Below are positions 8,796 to 18,546 of a stretch of DNA of 64,000 nt, piece after piece. The stretch is from Xenorhabdus sp. BG5 (GTDB taxonomy: Bacteria; Pseudomonadota; Gammaproteobacteria; Enterobacterales; Enterobacteriaceae). The translations under genes were made by a program, and so were the position numbers. The DNA is taken from positions 84,409-148,408 of the forward strand of contig NZ_JADEUG010000006.1 in the NCBI RefSeq assembly GCF_015163665.1, read 5' to 3'. Each line of letters starts with the position of its first letter. The first letter of the stretch is position 1. The notes beneath the pieces are model-generated. The model saw only the letters and a program-made list of their open reading frames with translations, was not told the origin of the DNA and searched no databases.

Positions 8796-9599
8796 TTAAC
8801 GTTTCAATGCTTCAGTCAATTCTTCACGCATTTCAGACAGAATGTCTTTAACGATACGTGGGCTACCTGCAACGATATTGCCAGAGTTGACATAGTTATG
8901 GCCACCAACGAAATCAGTGACAATACAACCTGATTCACGTACCAACAATTCACCGCCCAGGAAATCCCAAGGTTTTAAGCCAATTTCGAAGAAACCATCT
9001 ACTCGTCCGGCAGCGACATACGCCATATCCAGTGCCGCAGAACCCGTGCGACGGAAATCTGCGCAGCGATCAAATAATTTACCCAGTACATTCATGTAAG
9101 GGATAGTGTGCTGCTTAGCTTTGAATGGAAAACCCGTCGCAAGGATAGTGCCATTCAGATCGCGGGCATTAGTACCACGCAGGCGATAGCCGTTCAATTG
9201 AGCGCCTTGACCACGCGTTGCGGTGAACAGTTCATTGCGCATCGGATCGTAAACCACGGACACTTCTGTGCGGCCTTTAATGCGTAAGGCAATGGAAACA
9301 GCAAAATGGGGAAGACGTTTAATAAAGTTGGTGGTGCCATCCAGTGGATCGATAACCCATTGGAAGTCATCTTCTTCTCCTATGTGATCACCACTTTCTT
9401 CGGTGATAATCGTATGTTTAGGGTAAGATTTACGGATGATGTCAATGATCAGCTTTTCTGCTTCACGATCAACATTGGTAACGAAATCATTATTGCCTTT
9501 TTGGCTTGCTTCAACAGCATCAGGAGTTTCGTAGCTTTTGGCAATGTAGTTGCCGGCCTTACGCGCAGCGCGTATAGCGATGTTTAGCATCGGATGCAT
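8796..9599 (-). CDS. suhB: Inositol-1-monophosphatase family protein SuhB, Nus factor
   Basis: SuhB hydrolyses inositol-1-phosphate in vitro and acts in the cell with the Nus factors in rRNA antitermination and folding. The metal-binding signature DPLDGTTNFIKRLP and the upstream Glu site ITEESGD are intact, as is the C-terminal KPWDFLGGELLVRESG motif. Length (267) and N-terminus MHPMLNIA match E. coli. It is divergent from trmJ, as in relatives. Confidence 0.96.
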   Translation of the reverse strand: MHPMLNIAIRAARKAGNYIAKSYETPDAVEASQKGNNDFVTNVDREAEKLIIDIIRKSYPKHTIITEESGDHIGEEDDFQWVIDPLDGTTNFIKRLPHFAVSIALRIKGRTEVSVVYDPMRNELFTATRGQGAQLNGYRLRGTNARDLNGTILATGFPFKAKQHTIPYMNVLGKLFDRCADFRRTGSAALDMAYVAAGRVDGFFEIGLKPWDFLGGELLVRESGCIVTDFVGGHNYVNSGNIVAGSPRIVKDILSEMREELTEALKR

Positions 9600-9724
9600 G
9601 GGGTATCTTCCACCAGAATTTTAAAGAACGGGAAATAAATTGGCGCGCATTATAGCAGTAGTTCGTCAAAATGACTAATGCTGTGTTAAGATATTCGGCT
9701 CTTATACTGAATTTAAAAGCCGTC

Positions 9725-10459
9725 ATGTTAGAGAATATCCGCATTATTCTGGTAGAAACCTCCCATACGGGGAACATGGGATCAACCGCCAGGGCCATGA
9801 AAACAATGGGATTGACCAACCTGTATCTGGTGAATCCGCTTGCCCAACCTGATTCTCACGCTATCGCACTTTCAGCCGGTGCAAGTGATGTTATCGGCAA
9901 TGCAACGATTGTGAATTCGTTGGATGAAGCATTGGCCGGGTGTGAGTTAGTCATTGGCACCAGTGCCCGTTCCCGAACTCTATCCTGGCCGATGGTTGAG
10001 CCACGTGAATGTGGTGAACGTTGTGTCGAAACTGCCAGCCACTCTCCCGTTGCTATTGTCTTTGGCCGTGAACGTGTTGGCTTAACTAACGAAGAGTTGC
10101 AAAAGTGTAATTATCACCTTTATATCCCAACTAACCCGGAATATGGTTCGTTGAATTTGGCGATGGCAGTTCAGTTGGTTAGCTATGAAATTCGCATGGC
10201 ATACCTTGCGGCTCAAGAGCAATTAAAAGAGGTAACGTCTCCAGAGCACGAAGTAGAATATCCACCGGCCGAAGATATGGAGCGTTTTTATCAGCACCTT
10301 GAACAGGTATTAAAAGAGTCTGGTTTCATTCGCAAAGCGCATCCGGGCCAGATAATGAATAAATTAAGACGTCTTTATACTCGTGCCCGGCCAGAAACCC
10401 AAGAGCTGAATATCCTGCGTGGTATACTGACTTCCATGGAGAAGTGGGATAAAAAATAA
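9725..10459 (+). CDS. trmJ: tRNA (cytidine/uridine-2'-O)-methyltransferase TrmJ
   Basis: SPOUT-class methylase that modifies the 2'-hydroxyl of nucleotide 32 in several tRNAs. Visible are the N-terminal [20 protein letters not shown] motif and the C-terminal knot stretch [13 protein letters not shown] with [14 protein letters not shown]. The start giving MLENIRI matches the family; an upstream in-frame ATG adds 18 unrelated residues. The 244-residue length is normal. It precedes the isc operon as in E. coli but has its own 250-base gap before iscR. Confidence 0.94.
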   Translation: MLENIRIILVETSHTGNMGSTARAMKTMGLTNLYLVNPLAQPDSHAIALSAGASDVIGNATIVNSLDEALAGCELVIGTSARSRTLSWPMVEPRECGERCVETASHSPVAIVFGRERVGLTNEELQKCNYHLYIPTNPEYGSLNLAMAVQLVSYEIRMAYLAAQEQLKEVTSPEHEVEYPPAEDMERFYQHLEQVLKESGFIRKAHPGQIMNKLRRLYTRARPETQELNILRGILTSMEKWDKK

Positions 10460-10480
10460 ATTGATGCAGTTAAAAAATGT

Positions 10481-10494
10481 ACAGTTAAAACTGT
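10481..10494. repeat. Small perfect palindrome after trmJ
   Basis: ACAGTT-AA-AACTGT forms a 6-bp hairpin 20 bases downstream of trmJ. It lacks a T-run and is too weak for a terminator. Function unknown. Confidence 0.4.
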
Positions 10495-10623
10495 GGCAGG
10501 AAGTAATAGGAAGTGCCGTTAGAAAATACAATGTAACGGGATAACAGGTAACTGGACAATAGCGGAAAACAGTTGGGAAAGCCGCGGGGATAGGCAAGTG
10601 AAAAAGCGAAAGAGCGTCAAATA

Positions 10624-10648
10624 ATAGTTGAGTGAATTACTCGGTTAA
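10624..10648 (+). promoter_or_regulatory. IscR type 1 site A, distal
   Basis: The 25-bp box begins ATAGTTGAGTGAATTACTCG and has the imperfect dyad of type 1 IscR sites, which are bound by IscR carrying its [2Fe-2S] cluster. It directly adjoins a second copy. Confidence 0.82.
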
Positions 10649-10673
10649 ATAGTTGACTAAAATACTCAGGAAT
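10649..10673 (+). promoter_or_regulatory. IscR type 1 site B, overlapping the promoter
   Basis: Begins ATAGTTGACTAAAATACTCA, the second of two head-to-tail 25-bp boxes, identical to site A at the first eight positions and in ACTC. It contains the probable -35 hexamer, so binding would block RNA polymerase, as for autorepression of iscR in E. coli. Confidence 0.84.
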
Positions 10674-10681
10674 GCCACAAT
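10653..10681 (+). promoter_or_regulatory. Probable iscR promoter
   Basis: TTGACT and CACAAT are separated by 17 bases, and the -35 element is inside IscR site B. The leader to the start codon would be about 25 bases with GGAG as ribosome binding site. Confidence 0.65.
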
Positions 10682-10712
10682 TTCACCCATATTTCACCAC
10701 GGAGTTTTTGTT

Positions 10713-11213
10713 ATGAGACTGACATCAAAAGGACGTTATGCGGTAACAGCCATGCTAGATGTGGCGTTGCATTCACAAGAAGGGCCGGTGCCATTAGCCG
10801 ATATTTCTGAACGTCAGGGTATTTCTCTTTCCTATCTTGAGCAGTTGTTTTCCCGCCTGCGTAAAAATGGTCTGGTTTCTAGCGTCCGTGGTCCAGGTGG
10901 CGGCTATTTATTGGGCAGAAATGCCGGTAAAATTTTCGTTGCCGAAGTGATTTCAGCCGTTGATGAATCTGTTGATGCCACTCGTTGTCAGGGGCGAGAA
11001 GGTTGTCAAGGCGGCGATCGGTGTTTGACCCATGCCTTGTGGCGTGACCTCAGTGAGCGTATCACCAGCTTCCTGAGTAGCATCAGTTTAGAAGAATTAG
11101 TAAATAACCAAGAAGTATTGGATGTTGCTGATCGTCAAGACGGCGATAAGCGCCGTACCCCTGGCCCTAACGGCAGACTTCAAGAGACGATTAACGTTAA
11201 TCTGCGTGCGTAA
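10713..11213 (+). CDS. iscR: Iron-sulfur cluster regulator IscR
   Basis: Rrf2-family repressor that senses Fe-S status through a [2Fe-2S] cluster. The N-terminal winged helix ([20 protein letters not shown]) is followed by the cluster ligands Cys92, Cys98, Cys104 and His107, at the same positions as in E. coli. It is 166 residues, with a slightly basic, variable tail. The chosen ATG follows CACGGAG; a further upstream ATG lies within the operator region and is excluded. It heads the iscRSUA-hscBA-fdx-iscX operon, and two IscR sites upstream indicate autoregulation. Confidence 0.97.
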   Translation: MRLTSKGRYAVTAMLDVALHSQEGPVPLADISERQGISLSYLEQLFSRLRKNGLVSSVRGPGGGYLLGRNAGKIFVAEVISAVDESVDATRCQGREGCQGGDRCLTHALWRDLSERITSFLSSISLEELVNNQEVLDVADRQDGDKRRTPGPNGRLQETINVNLRA

Positions 11214-11275
11214 CTTGCGGCAAATACTTGTGTGGCAATGAAAGTATTAAAAGTGTCTTACGGAGCATGTGAGCA

Positions 11276-12490
11276 ATGAAATTACCCATTTATTTGGACT
11301 ATTCAGCAACAACACCAGTTGATCCACGTGTTGCTGAAAAGATGATGAACTATTTGACTATTGACGGCGTCTTCGGTAACCCAGCTTCCCGTTCACACCG
11401 TTTCGGTTGGCAGGCTGAAGAAGCGGTTGATATCGCACGCAATCAAATTGCTGACTTAGTTGGCGCGGACCCACGTGAAATCGTGTTCACTTCAGGTGCG
11501 ACAGAATCCGATAACCTGGCAATTAAAGGTGCTGCAAAATTTTATCAGAAGAAAGGCAAGCACATTATCACCAGCAAAACTGAGCATAAAGCGGTTTTAG
11601 ATACTTGTCGTCAGCTGGAACGCGAAGGTTTTGAGATCACATATCTGGCACCAATGAGCAATGGCCTGATTGATCTGAAAGAGTTGGAAGCGACCCTACG
11701 TGCAGACACCATTCTGGTTTCCATCATGCACGTCAACAACGAAATCGGTATTGTTCAGGATATCATGACCATTGGTGAATTATGCCGCAGTCGTGGCATT
11801 ATTTTTCATGTTGATGCCACCCAAAGTGTTGGTAAATTGCCTGTCGATCTCAGCCTGCTTAAAGTTGACTTGATGTCCTTTTCTGCCCATAAACTTTATG
11901 GCCCGATGGGAATTGGTGCACTGTATGTTCGCCGTAAGCCTCGCGTACGTATTGAAGCCCAACAGCATGGTGGTGGTCATGAACGCGGTATGCGTTCAGG
12001 TACATTACCTGTTCACCAGATTGTTGGCATGGGTGAAGCTTACCGTATTGCGAAAGAAGAGCTGGAATCAGAAGCAGAACGCCTGCGTGGTTTGCGTCTG
12101 CGTTTGTGGAACGGTATCAAAGATATTGAAGAAGTTTACCTGAATGGTGATTTGGAGCAGGGAGCGCCACACATTCTGAATGTCAGCTTCAACTATGTTG
12201 AAGGTGAATCATTGATGATGTCATTGAAAGATCTGGCAGTATCTTCTGGCTCGGCATGTACTTCAGCGAGTCTGGAGCCTTCCTATGTCCTGCGTGCACT
12301 GGGCATGAATGATGAACTGGCGCACAGTTCTATTCGTTTCTCTTTGGGGCGTTTTACCACAGAAGAAGAAATAGACTATGCAATCAAGTTGATTCACAAC
12401 GCGATTGGTCACTTGCGTGATCTTTCTCCATTGTGGGAAATGTTCAAGCAGGGTGTGGATCTTAGCACCATCGAATGGTCTCATCATTAA
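11276..12490 (+). CDS. iscS: Cysteine desulfurase IscS
   Basis: PLP enzyme that takes sulfur from cysteine as a persulfide for Fe-S clusters, thiouridine and other sulfur compounds. The PLP lysine is Lys206 ([10 protein letters not shown]) and the active-site Cys328 is in [13 protein letters not shown], both at canonical positions in a 404-residue protein. It follows iscR by 62 bases and precedes iscU by 24, so it belongs to the same operon. IscS hands sulfur to IscU and is also regulated by IscX and Fdx binding. Confidence 0.98.
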   Translation: MKLPIYLDYSATTPVDPRVAEKMMNYLTIDGVFGNPASRSHRFGWQAEEAVDIARNQIADLVGADPREIVFTSGATESDNLAIKGAAKFYQKKGKHIITSKTEHKAVLDTCRQLEREGFEITYLAPMSNGLIDLKELEATLRADTILVSIMHVNNEIGIVQDIMTIGELCRSRGIIFHVDATQSVGKLPVDLSLLKVDLMSFSAHKLYGPMGIGALYVRRKPRVRIEAQQHGGGHERGMRSGTLPVHQIVGMGEAYRIAKEELESEAERLRGLRLRLWNGIKDIEEVYLNGDLEQGAPHILNVSFNYVEGESLMMSLKDLAVSSGSACTSASLEPSYVLRALGMNDELAHSSIRFSLGRFTTEEEIDYAIKLIHNAIGHLRDLSPLWEMFKQGVDLSTIEWSHH

Positions 12491-12514
12491 TCAGACGGTT
12501 TCAGGAGTAACGAT

Positions 12515-12901
12515 ATGGCTTACAGCGACAAAGTAATTGATCACTATGAAAACCCACGTAATGTTGGTTCATTTGATAACGAAGATCCGACAGTGGGTAG
12601 TGGCATGGTAGGGGCACCCGCTTGCGGTGACGTCATGCGACTGCAAATCAAAGTCAACGATGAAGGTATCATTGAGGACGCACGTTTCAAAACCTATGGC
12701 TGCGGTTCGGCCATTGCATCCAGTTCTTTGGTAACAGAATGGATGAAAGGTAAATCATTGGAACAGGCTGAGGCAATTAAAAACACGCAAATTGCTGAAG
12801 AGTTAGAGCTGCCGCCAGTAAAAATCCATTGCTCGATTCTGGCAGAAGATGCTATCAAAGCGGCTATTGCTGATTACAAGAGCAAGCGCCAGTCCAAATA
12901 A
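12515..12901 (+). CDS. iscU: Fe-S cluster scaffold IscU
   Basis: Scaffold on which [2Fe-2S] and [4Fe-4S] clusters are assembled. Cluster ligands Cys37, Cys63 and Cys106 and Asp39 are present. The LPPVK motif recognised by HscA is at residues 99-103. Length 128 is standard. A clear CAGGAG ribosome binding site precedes the ATG. Partner proteins IscS, HscA, HscB and Fdx are encoded around it. Confidence 0.98.
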   Translation: MAYSDKVIDHYENPRNVGSFDNEDPTVGSGMVGAPACGDVMRLQIKVNDEGIIEDARFKTYGCGSAIASSSLVTEWMKGKSLEQAEAIKNTQIAEELELPPVKIHCSILAEDAIKAAIADYKSKRQSK

Positions 12902-12979
12902 TTTTTTCGCAAAAAGAACATAATTCTGGTGGATATTGCAGCAATATCCACCTTTACTAGTTTTAAAGTGAGGTGTTGT

Positions 12980-13303
12980 ATGTCAATTTCCCTGACAGAA
13001 AGTGCAGCCCAACGTATTTTGGCTTTTCTTACCCATCGAGGAAAAGGTGTCGGGTTGCGCTTGGGAGTGAGAACATCTGGCTGCTCTGGTATGGCATATG
13101 TGATTGAATTTGCTGATGCAATAAATGAAGAAGATCAGATTTTTGAAGATAAGGGCGTGAAAGTTATCGTTGACGGAAAAAGCGTCATTTATCTTGATGG
13201 TACTGAGTTGGATTTCGTTAAAGAAGGTCTGAATGAAGGCTTTAAATTCAACAACCCCAATGTTTCCAGCGAATGCGGTTGTGGAGAAAGTTTCCACGTT
13301 TAA
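12980..13303 (+). CDS. iscA: A-type Fe-S carrier IscA
   Basis: Carries clusters from IscU to target proteins. The three conserved cysteines are at positions 35, 99 and 101 (SGCSGMAY and ECGCGESF) in 107 residues, as in E. coli. The start used here gives [10 protein letters not shown]; an upstream in-frame ATG would add 17 residues with no family match. The iscU-iscA gap is 78 bases, longer than usual but without a terminator. Confidence 0.96.
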   Translation: MSISLTESAAQRILAFLTHRGKGVGLRLGVRTSGCSGMAYVIEFADAINEEDQIFEDKGVKVIVDGKSVIYLDGTELDFVKEGLNEGFKFNNPNVSSECGCGESFHV

Positions 13304-13345
13304 CTCCATTTTTTGACCCGCATTTTGCGAAACTAAGAGTAACTT

Positions 13346-13867
13346 ATGGACTATTTTACTTTATTTGGGCTGCCTGCACGTTATGCGATTGATTGCGAAC
13401 AGTTGGCGACCCGTTATCAGGAATTGCAACGCCAGTTTCATCCTGATCGTTTTGCCAACCAGCCAGAACGTGACAAAACGCTGGCACTCCAACAAGCTGC
13501 TACCATTAATGATGGTTATCAGACACTAAAACACCCCCTGAAACGCGCAGAATATATGCTATCTCAGCAAGGGTTTGATCTGTCCAACGAACAGCACACG
13601 ATGCAGGATACGGTTTTTTTGATGCAGCAGTTGGAATTGCGTGAAGAGCTTGAGGCCATTGAACATCGCGTAGATTCAGAAACAGCATTGAATGATTTTT
13701 CCTCTCGCTTACATACAATGATTAAAACACGCAGTGAGCAGATGGAACAGCAAATTAATGCTGCCGAATGGTCAATTGCAGCTGATACCGTCCGTAAGTT
13801 ACGCTTTCTGGATAAATTGCAACAGCAGGTTGAACAACTGGAAGAGCGGTTATTGGATGATTTTTAG
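13346..13867 (+). CDS. hscB: J-domain co-chaperone HscB
   Basis: Brings IscU to the Hsp70 HscA and stimulates its ATPase. The N-terminal J domain has HPD at residues 32-34 (QFHPDRF), followed by the C-terminal three-helix domain that binds IscU. The 173 residues match relatives (171). It is separated from hscA by 85 bases carrying a short direct repeat, whereas the two genes are almost contiguous in E. coli. Confidence 0.95.
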   Translation: MDYFTLFGLPARYAIDCEQLATRYQELQRQFHPDRFANQPERDKTLALQQAATINDGYQTLKHPLKRAEYMLSQQGFDLSNEQHTMQDTVFLMQQLELREELEAIEHRVDSETALNDFSSRLHTMIKTRSEQMEQQINAAEWSIAADTVRKLRFLDKLQQQVEQLEERLLDDF

Positions 13868-13903
13868 CTGAATCGTATTCTTTAGCATGATTTTTGGCTG
13901 AAT
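13857..13903. repeat. Direct repeat spanning the hscB stop codon
   Basis: ATGATTTTTAGCTGAAT is repeated after 30 bases as ATGATTTTTGGCTGAAT, one mismatch in 17. The first copy contains the last codons and stop of hscB. Related GCTGA/GTTGAAT fragments continue to the hscA leader, so the enlarged hscB-hscA gap seems to have grown by local duplication. Confidence 0.7.
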
Positions 13904-13952
13904 GAATTTCAGTTGAATAAATTTCGGCTGATATAGATTTATAGGGGCACAT

Positions 13953-15800
13953 ATGGCTTTATTACAAATCAGCGAACCGGGTTTATCTGCCGCACCGCAC
14001 CAGCGCCGGCTGGCTGCGGGGATTGATCTTGGTACAACTCACTCTCTGGTTGCGACCGTCCGTAGCGGTCAGGCGGAAACATTGGCAGACAGTGATAACC
14101 GTCACCTACTTCCTTCTGTTGTACAGTATCGTAAAGAAGAGATTCAAGTTGGTTGGCAGGCGCGTCAACAGGCTGCGTCTGATCCTGCCAATACAATCAG
14201 TTCAGTCAAGCGGATGATGGGACGCTCTTTGGCTGACGTTCAACAGCGTTACCCTAACCTGCCATATCAACTTCAGGCTAGTGAAAATGGTTTGCCATTG
14301 ATCAATACTGTGGCGGGGTTGGTAGATCCTATTCAGGTTTCTTCTGAGATATTGAAATCGTTGGTGCAACGGGCAGAAGAAACCTTGGATGGTAAACTTG
14401 ATGGTGTTGTGATCACCGTGCCTGCTTATTTCGACGATGCTCAGCGTCAGGGCACTAAAGATGCAGCTCGTTTAGCGGGCTTGCATGTTCTGCGTCTCTT
14501 GAATGAACCTACTGCGGCAGCCATTGCTTATGGTCTTGATTCCGGTCAGGAGGGGATAATCGCTGTTTACGATCTTGGTGGTGGAACATTTGATGTCTCT
14601 ATTCTTCGCCTTAGCCGAGGCGTGTTTGAAGTGCTGGCAACGGGGGGAGATACCGCTCTTGGTGGTGACGATTTTGATTCGTTGTTAGCAAATTGGATAC
14701 GTGAGCAGGCTGGGATCAGCGATAACGGCCACGGATTACAGCGTCAATTACTGGATGTTGCTACCCAAACCAAAATTGCCTTGAGTGAGGCAGATAGAGT
14801 GGAAATCGATATTGCTAACTGGCAGGGCAGCATTACCCGTAGCGAATTTAACGAATTGATTGCCGCTTTGGTCAAACGCACATTACTCTCCTGCCGTCGG
14901 GCGCTGAAAGATGCAGGTGTAACGATTGACGAGGTTTTGCAGGTCGTCATGGTTGGTGGTTCAACGCGCGTGCCGTTAGTACGCAGCATGGTGGGAGAAT
15001 TCTTTGACCGCGAACCATTAACGTCTATCGATCCAGACAAGGTTGTCGCAGTGGGTGCTGCAATTCAGGCCGATATTCTGGTGGGTAACAAACCAGATAG
15101 CGAAATGCTGCTACTTGATGTTATCCCGCTGTCACTTGGTTTGGAGACAATGGGAGGGCTGGTTGAAAAAGTCATTCCACGTAATACCACCATTCCCGTT
15201 GCCAAAGCGCAAGAATTTACCACTTTTAAAGATGGTCAAAGTGCGATGAGCATTCATGTGGTGCAGGGCGAGAGGGAACTGGTCAGTGATTGCCGTTCAC
15301 TGGCGCGTTTCACACTGCGTGGTCTTCCGCCATTACCGGCTGGTGGTGCACACATTCGTGTAACCTTTCAGGTTGATGCCGATGGCCTGTTGAGTGTCAG
15401 TGCATTAGAAAAATCCACGGGTGTTGAAGCTTCCATTCAGGTGAAACCTTCCTATGGTTTATCGGATGAAGAAATTGCCCATATGCTCAAAGATTCTATG
15501 TCTAATGCACAGGAAGATGTTCAGGCACGCAAATTAGCTGAACAGAAAGTAGAAGCGGCTCGAATGCTGGAAAGTTTAACCAGTGCATTGGAAAAAGATG
15601 CGGATTTGCTGAGCCAAGAAGAGTTGGCTGCTATTGATTCTGCTGCACATGTATTAATTGAAAGTGCTCAGGGAATCTCCCCTGAGGCAATTGAAAGTGC
15701 AATAAAACAATTGGACAAGCAAACGCAAGAATTTGCAGCACGCCGTATGGACACATCAATCCGCCGGGCTTTGGCGGGTCATTCTGTGGATGAGATTTAA
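13953..15800 (+). CDS. hscA: Hsp70-family chaperone HscA
   Basis: Specialised Hsp70 that binds the LPPVK motif of IscU and drives cluster transfer with ATP. The nucleotide-binding domain shows [26 protein letters not shown] and [13 protein letters not shown]; the substrate domain and a shorter lid follow. The 615 residues match the family (616). The ribosome binding site is AGGGGC. The gene stops two bases before fdx, indicating translational coupling. Confidence 0.97.
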   Translation: MALLQISEPGLSAAPHQRRLAAGIDLGTTHSLVATVRSGQAETLADSDNRHLLPSVVQYRKEEIQVGWQARQQAASDPANTISSVKRMMGRSLADVQQRYPNLPYQLQASENGLPLINTVAGLVDPIQVSSEILKSLVQRAEETLDGKLDGVVITVPAYFDDAQRQGTKDAARLAGLHVLRLLNEPTAAAIAYGLDSGQEGIIAVYDLGGGTFDVSILRLSRGVFEVLATGGDTALGGDDFDSLLANWIREQAGISDNGHGLQRQLLDVATQTKIALSEADRVEIDIANWQGSITRSEFNELIAALVKRTLLSCRRALKDAGVTIDEVLQVVMVGGSTRVPLVRSMVGEFFDREPLTSIDPDKVVAVGAAIQADILVGNKPDSEMLLLDVIPLSLGLETMGGLVEKVIPRNTTIPVAKAQEFTTFKDGQSAMSIHVVQGERELVSDCRSLARFTLRGLPPLPAGGAHIRVTFQVDADGLLSVSALEKSTGVEASIQVKPSYGLSDEEIAHMLKDSMSNAQEDVQARKLAEQKVEAARMLESLTSALEKDADLLSQEELAAIDSAAHVLIESAQGISPEAIESAIKQLDKQTQEFAARRMDTSIRRALAGHSVDEI

Positions 15801-15802
15801 TT

Positions 15803-16138
15803 ATGCCTAAAATTGTATTTTTACCTCATAACGAACTTTGCCCTGAAGGGGTAGTATTGGAAGCGAAGGAAGGCGAATCCATTCTGGATGTTGCATTACG
15901 TAATGGCATTGAAATTGAACATGCCTGTGAAAAATCCTGTGCGTGTACCACTTGTCACTGTATTGTCAGGGAAGGCTTTGATTCACTGGAAGAAAGCTCT
16001 GAACTGGAAGATGACATGTTGGATAAGGCATGGGGATTGGAGCCAGAAAGCCGCTTAAGCTGCCAGGCCAAAGTTGCCGATGAGGATTTAGTCGTTGAAA
16101 TCCCCAAATACACCGTTAACCATGCGCGCGAACACTGA
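15803..16138 (+). CDS. fdx: Adrenodoxin-type [2Fe-2S] ferredoxin
   Basis: Supplies electrons for cluster assembly on IscU. Cluster ligands Cys42, Cys48, Cys51 and Cys87 are present ([13 protein letters not shown] and LSCQA). It has 111 residues and begins two bases after the hscA stop codon, with its ribosome binding site inside hscA. Confidence 0.97.
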   Translation: MPKIVFLPHNELCPEGVVLEAKEGESILDVALRNGIEIEHACEKSCACTTCHCIVREGFDSLEESSELEDDMLDKAWGLEPESRLSCQAKVADEDLVVEIPKYTVNHAREH

Positions 16139-16152
16139 CAGGAGAACAGAAA

Positions 16153-16347
16153 ATGAAATGGTCTGACAGTCGTGATATTGGCGAAGCACTGTATGATAAA
16201 TTTCCTGATTTAGATCCAAAAACAGTACGTTTCACCGACATGCATGAATGGATTTGTGAGCTGGAGGGGTTTGATGACGATCCACAGAAATCCAACGAAA
16301 AAATACTGGAAGCTATTTTGTTGGTGTGGCTGGATGAATATGAATAA
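16153..16347 (+). CDS. iscX: IscX (YfhJ), small acidic IscS partner
   Basis: A 64-residue, very acidic protein ([19 protein letters not shown]...) that binds iron and the IscS surface and tunes cluster assembly. It is the last gene of the isc operon, 14 bases after fdx with a CAGGAG ribosome binding site. The typical length is 66. Confidence 0.95.
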   Translation: MKWSDSRDIGEALYDKFPDLDPKTVRFTDMHEWICELEGFDDDPQKSNEKILEAILLVWLDEYE

Positions 16348-16427
16348 CGTGCAATTTGCCCAAGGCAAAAAATAGCACAATTTCACCGATTCTTGCTCAA
16401 TGGCTTGGCATAATCTGTATTTAGTGG

Positions 16428-16452
16428 AAAACTGGCGATGGCCAGTTTTTTT
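16428..16452 (+). terminator. Terminator after the isc operon
   Basis: AAAACTGGC pairs with GCCAGTTTT over a four-base loop and runs into a T-tract of seven. It lies 80 bases downstream of iscX and separates isc transcription from pepB. Confidence 0.88.
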
Positions 16453-16460
16453 ATAAACCC

Positions 16461-16477
16461 TCACTGTGAAACAGTGA
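16461..16477. promoter_or_regulatory. Perfect TCACTGT/ACAGTGA dyad upstream of pepB
   Basis: TCACTGT-GAA-ACAGTGA is a perfect 7-bp dyad 26 bases before the pepB start codon. It could be an operator or a leader hairpin. I cannot match it to a known regulator. Confidence 0.45.
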
Positions 16478-16503
16478 ACAAATAAGATAAGAAGTGAGAA
16501 AAA

Positions 16504-17799
16504 ATGACAAAACAAATCATGCCTATAACACTGTCTTATGAGCCAGCTAACGCTTGCTGGGGTGAAAAAGCACTAATTAGCTCAAATGAGCAAGGGATCA
16601 CGATCCATTTGAAAGGCAATGGCAAGCTGGGCGCAATTCAACGTGCCGGGCGTAAAATTGACGGGCAAGGAATTCGCAATATTGCTTTAGTGGGTGATGG
16701 CTGGGATCTGGAAAAAAGTTGGTCATTTTGGCTAGGCTTTCGTTCACCTAAAGGATTGCGCACAATTGAATGGCCACAACTCCCTGCGACGGAAAAACAG
16801 GAGCTAGAAAGACGGATCAAATTCGTCGATTGGGTGCGTGATACCATCAACCTTCCGGCAGAAGATTTGGGACCGGAACAGCTTGCCCAGAGAGCTATTG
16901 ATTTATTGCGCGGGGTAGCGGGTGATGCCGTTAGTTATCGTATCATCAAAGGGAATGAGTTGCGTGAACAGGGATATGCGGGGGTATATACCGTTGGCCG
17001 TGGCTCTTCTCGTGATCCTGTGTTCCTGACATTAGATTTCAATCCAACAAAAGATGCAAAAGCACCTGTCTTTGCCTGCCTGGTTGGTAAAGGCATTACC
17101 TTCGATTCCGGTGGATACAGCCTCAAGCCTTCTAATTTCATGGATTCTATGAAATCAGATATGGGCGGTTCAGCGACATTAACGGGAGCACTGGCTCTGG
17201 CAATCAGTCGTGGCTTAAAACATCGTGTAAAACTGTTCCTGAGTATCGCAGATAATATGGTGAGTGGTAATGCGTTCAAATTGGGCGATATCATTCACTA
17301 CCGCAATGGTAAAACGGTTGAAGTGATGAACACAGATGCAGAAGGGCGTCTGGTTCTGGCTGATGGTTTGATTGATGCCAGTGTAGAAAAAGCGCAACTT
17401 ATTATTGATGCTGCCACCTTGACTGGCGCAGCGAAAACAGCAGTAGGCAATGATTACCACTCAATATTAAGTTTTGATGATCAACTGGTATCTGATTTAA
17501 TGGCAGCGGCCAATAATGAAAATGAATTGTTCTGGCGCTTGCCGCTGGCTGAATTCCATCGTAGCCAGCTGCCATCTAACTTTGCTGATTTGAACAACAT
17601 TGCGTCACCGGCACATTCGGCAGGAGCAAGTACCGCAGCCGCATTCTTGTCGCACTTTGTCGAAAATTACAAAAAAGGTTGGATACATATTGACTGTTCA
17701 GCAATTTACCGTAAATCCTCTGTTGAACAATGGGCTGCGGGTGCAACGGGATATGGTGTACGTACCATTGCCAATTTATTGCTGACAAAAGCGAAATAG
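16504..17799 (+). CDS. pepB: Peptidase B, M17 leucyl aminopeptidase family
   Basis: Cytoplasmic aminopeptidase with a two-metal site. The M17 signature NTDAEGRL is present, together with the metal-binding stretches [15 protein letters not shown] and [11 protein letters not shown]. Length 431 is close to E. coli PepB (427). It follows iscX as in E. coli but has its own leader and, probably, promoter. Confidence 0.95.
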   Translation: MTKQIMPITLSYEPANACWGEKALISSNEQGITIHLKGNGKLGAIQRAGRKIDGQGIRNIALVGDGWDLEKSWSFWLGFRSPKGLRTIEWPQLPATEKQELERRIKFVDWVRDTINLPAEDLGPEQLAQRAIDLLRGVAGDAVSYRIIKGNELREQGYAGVYTVGRGSSRDPVFLTLDFNPTKDAKAPVFACLVGKGITFDSGGYSLKPSNFMDSMKSDMGGSATLTGALALAISRGLKHRVKLFLSIADNMVSGNAFKLGDIIHYRNGKTVEVMNTDAEGRLVLADGLIDASVEKAQLIIDAATLTGAAKTAVGNDYHSILSFDDQLVSDLMAAANNENELFWRLPLAEFHRSQLPSNFADLNNIASPAHSAGASTAAAFLSHFVENYKKGWIHIDCSAIYRKSSVEQWAAGATGYGVRTIANLLLTKAK

Positions 17800-17816
17800 G
17801 CGAAAACACTTTTCTT

Positions 17817-17843
17817 AATAGCTCCTCTTATGGAGGAGCTATT
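17817..17843 (+). other. Strong 11-bp hairpin between pepB and sseB
   Basis: AATAGCTCCTC and GAGGAGCTATT form a perfect 11-bp stem with loop TTATG. There is no T-run after it on the plus strand. The right arm contains GGAGGAG, a strong ribosome-binding sequence, which would be sequestered in the stem. It could be a processed 3' end of pepB or a translation control element. Confidence 0.6.
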
Positions 17844-17897
17844 GTTGAATTTATCGATGATCTTAACTTCATTCAAACAGTACCGTCGGAGATTTTC

Positions 17898-18326
17898 ATG
17901 AGCTTATTAAATGGATCTATCGCTACTGAAATAGAGGTTCCTGGCGGAAGCCTTATTACTCTAAGTCAGCCAGAAAAACCGCCGACTCAGCTTATTGAGT
18001 CACTCATTGAATTATTTAAACAATATAAATCTGTTCGACAGGCTTTTTTAATTATGGCCCATGATAAAAATGTGGATGAAAAACCCAATGTATTAATTGG
18101 CTTGGAATTCAGTGTGACATTGACAGAAAATGAGATTAATTTGTTGATTCAAGAAGCTGGCGAACTGGCTTGCAAATATCTTGATGAAGAGGAATCTGTC
18201 GATTTTTGCCTGCTTGATGAACAAGAAGGGGGGATCAGCCATTTCTTGATTCATCATACCCAACCCTTTTATCAGCGAAAATTAGGGAGTTGGTTGCGTG
18301 ATACCATCCCTGTTGTTAATCAATAA
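17898..18326 (+). CDS. sseB: SseB C-terminal domain protein (N-terminal domain missing)
   Basis: SseB (enhanced serine sensitivity protein) is normally about 258 residues with two domains. Only the C-terminal half is encoded here: 142 residues including PPTQLIESLIELFK, NVLIGLEF and GGISHFLIHHTQPFYQRK, which align with the C-terminal domain of E. coli SseB. The space between pepB and this ATG (98 bases) is too small for the missing 110 or so residues and no remnant of them is visible. The frame is open to just after the pepB stop, but the ATG after CGGAG is the likely start. Either a domain-sized relic or a still functional single-domain protein. Confidence 0.75.
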   Translation: MSLLNGSIATEIEVPGGSLITLSQPEKPPTQLIESLIELFKQYKSVRQAFLIMAHDKNVDEKPNVLIGLEFSVTLTENEINLLIQEAGELACKYLDEEESVDFCLLDEQEGGISHFLIHHTQPFYQRKLGSWLRDTIPVVNQ

Positions 18327-18503
18327 CGACTTGATTGCTTTACTATGACGCTATTTTCTTCGTCATGAAACCAGCCTCTACAGCAATAGAATTTATTTTA
18401 AACGTAACGCATAACATTGCTGTTTCACCTATTCTGCCTTGTGACTTTCTTGTGATCTACTTTCATGTAATTTGATAACGCTAAATAGCGTTTCAAAATG
18501 GCA

Positions 18504-18546
18504 GGAGTATTCCTTATCCCGCGCGCCGCGCGGAGTAAGGAACTCC
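18504..18546. repeat. GC-rich palindromic element (REP-like)
   Basis: GGAGTATTCCTTATCCCGCG pairs imperfectly with CGCGCGGAGTAAGGAACTCC over a very short loop, giving a stem of about 20 bp in an otherwise AT-rich gap. The look is of a REP/MITE-type intergenic palindrome. A related GC-rich hairpin lies downstream of cysZ. Confidence 0.65.
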
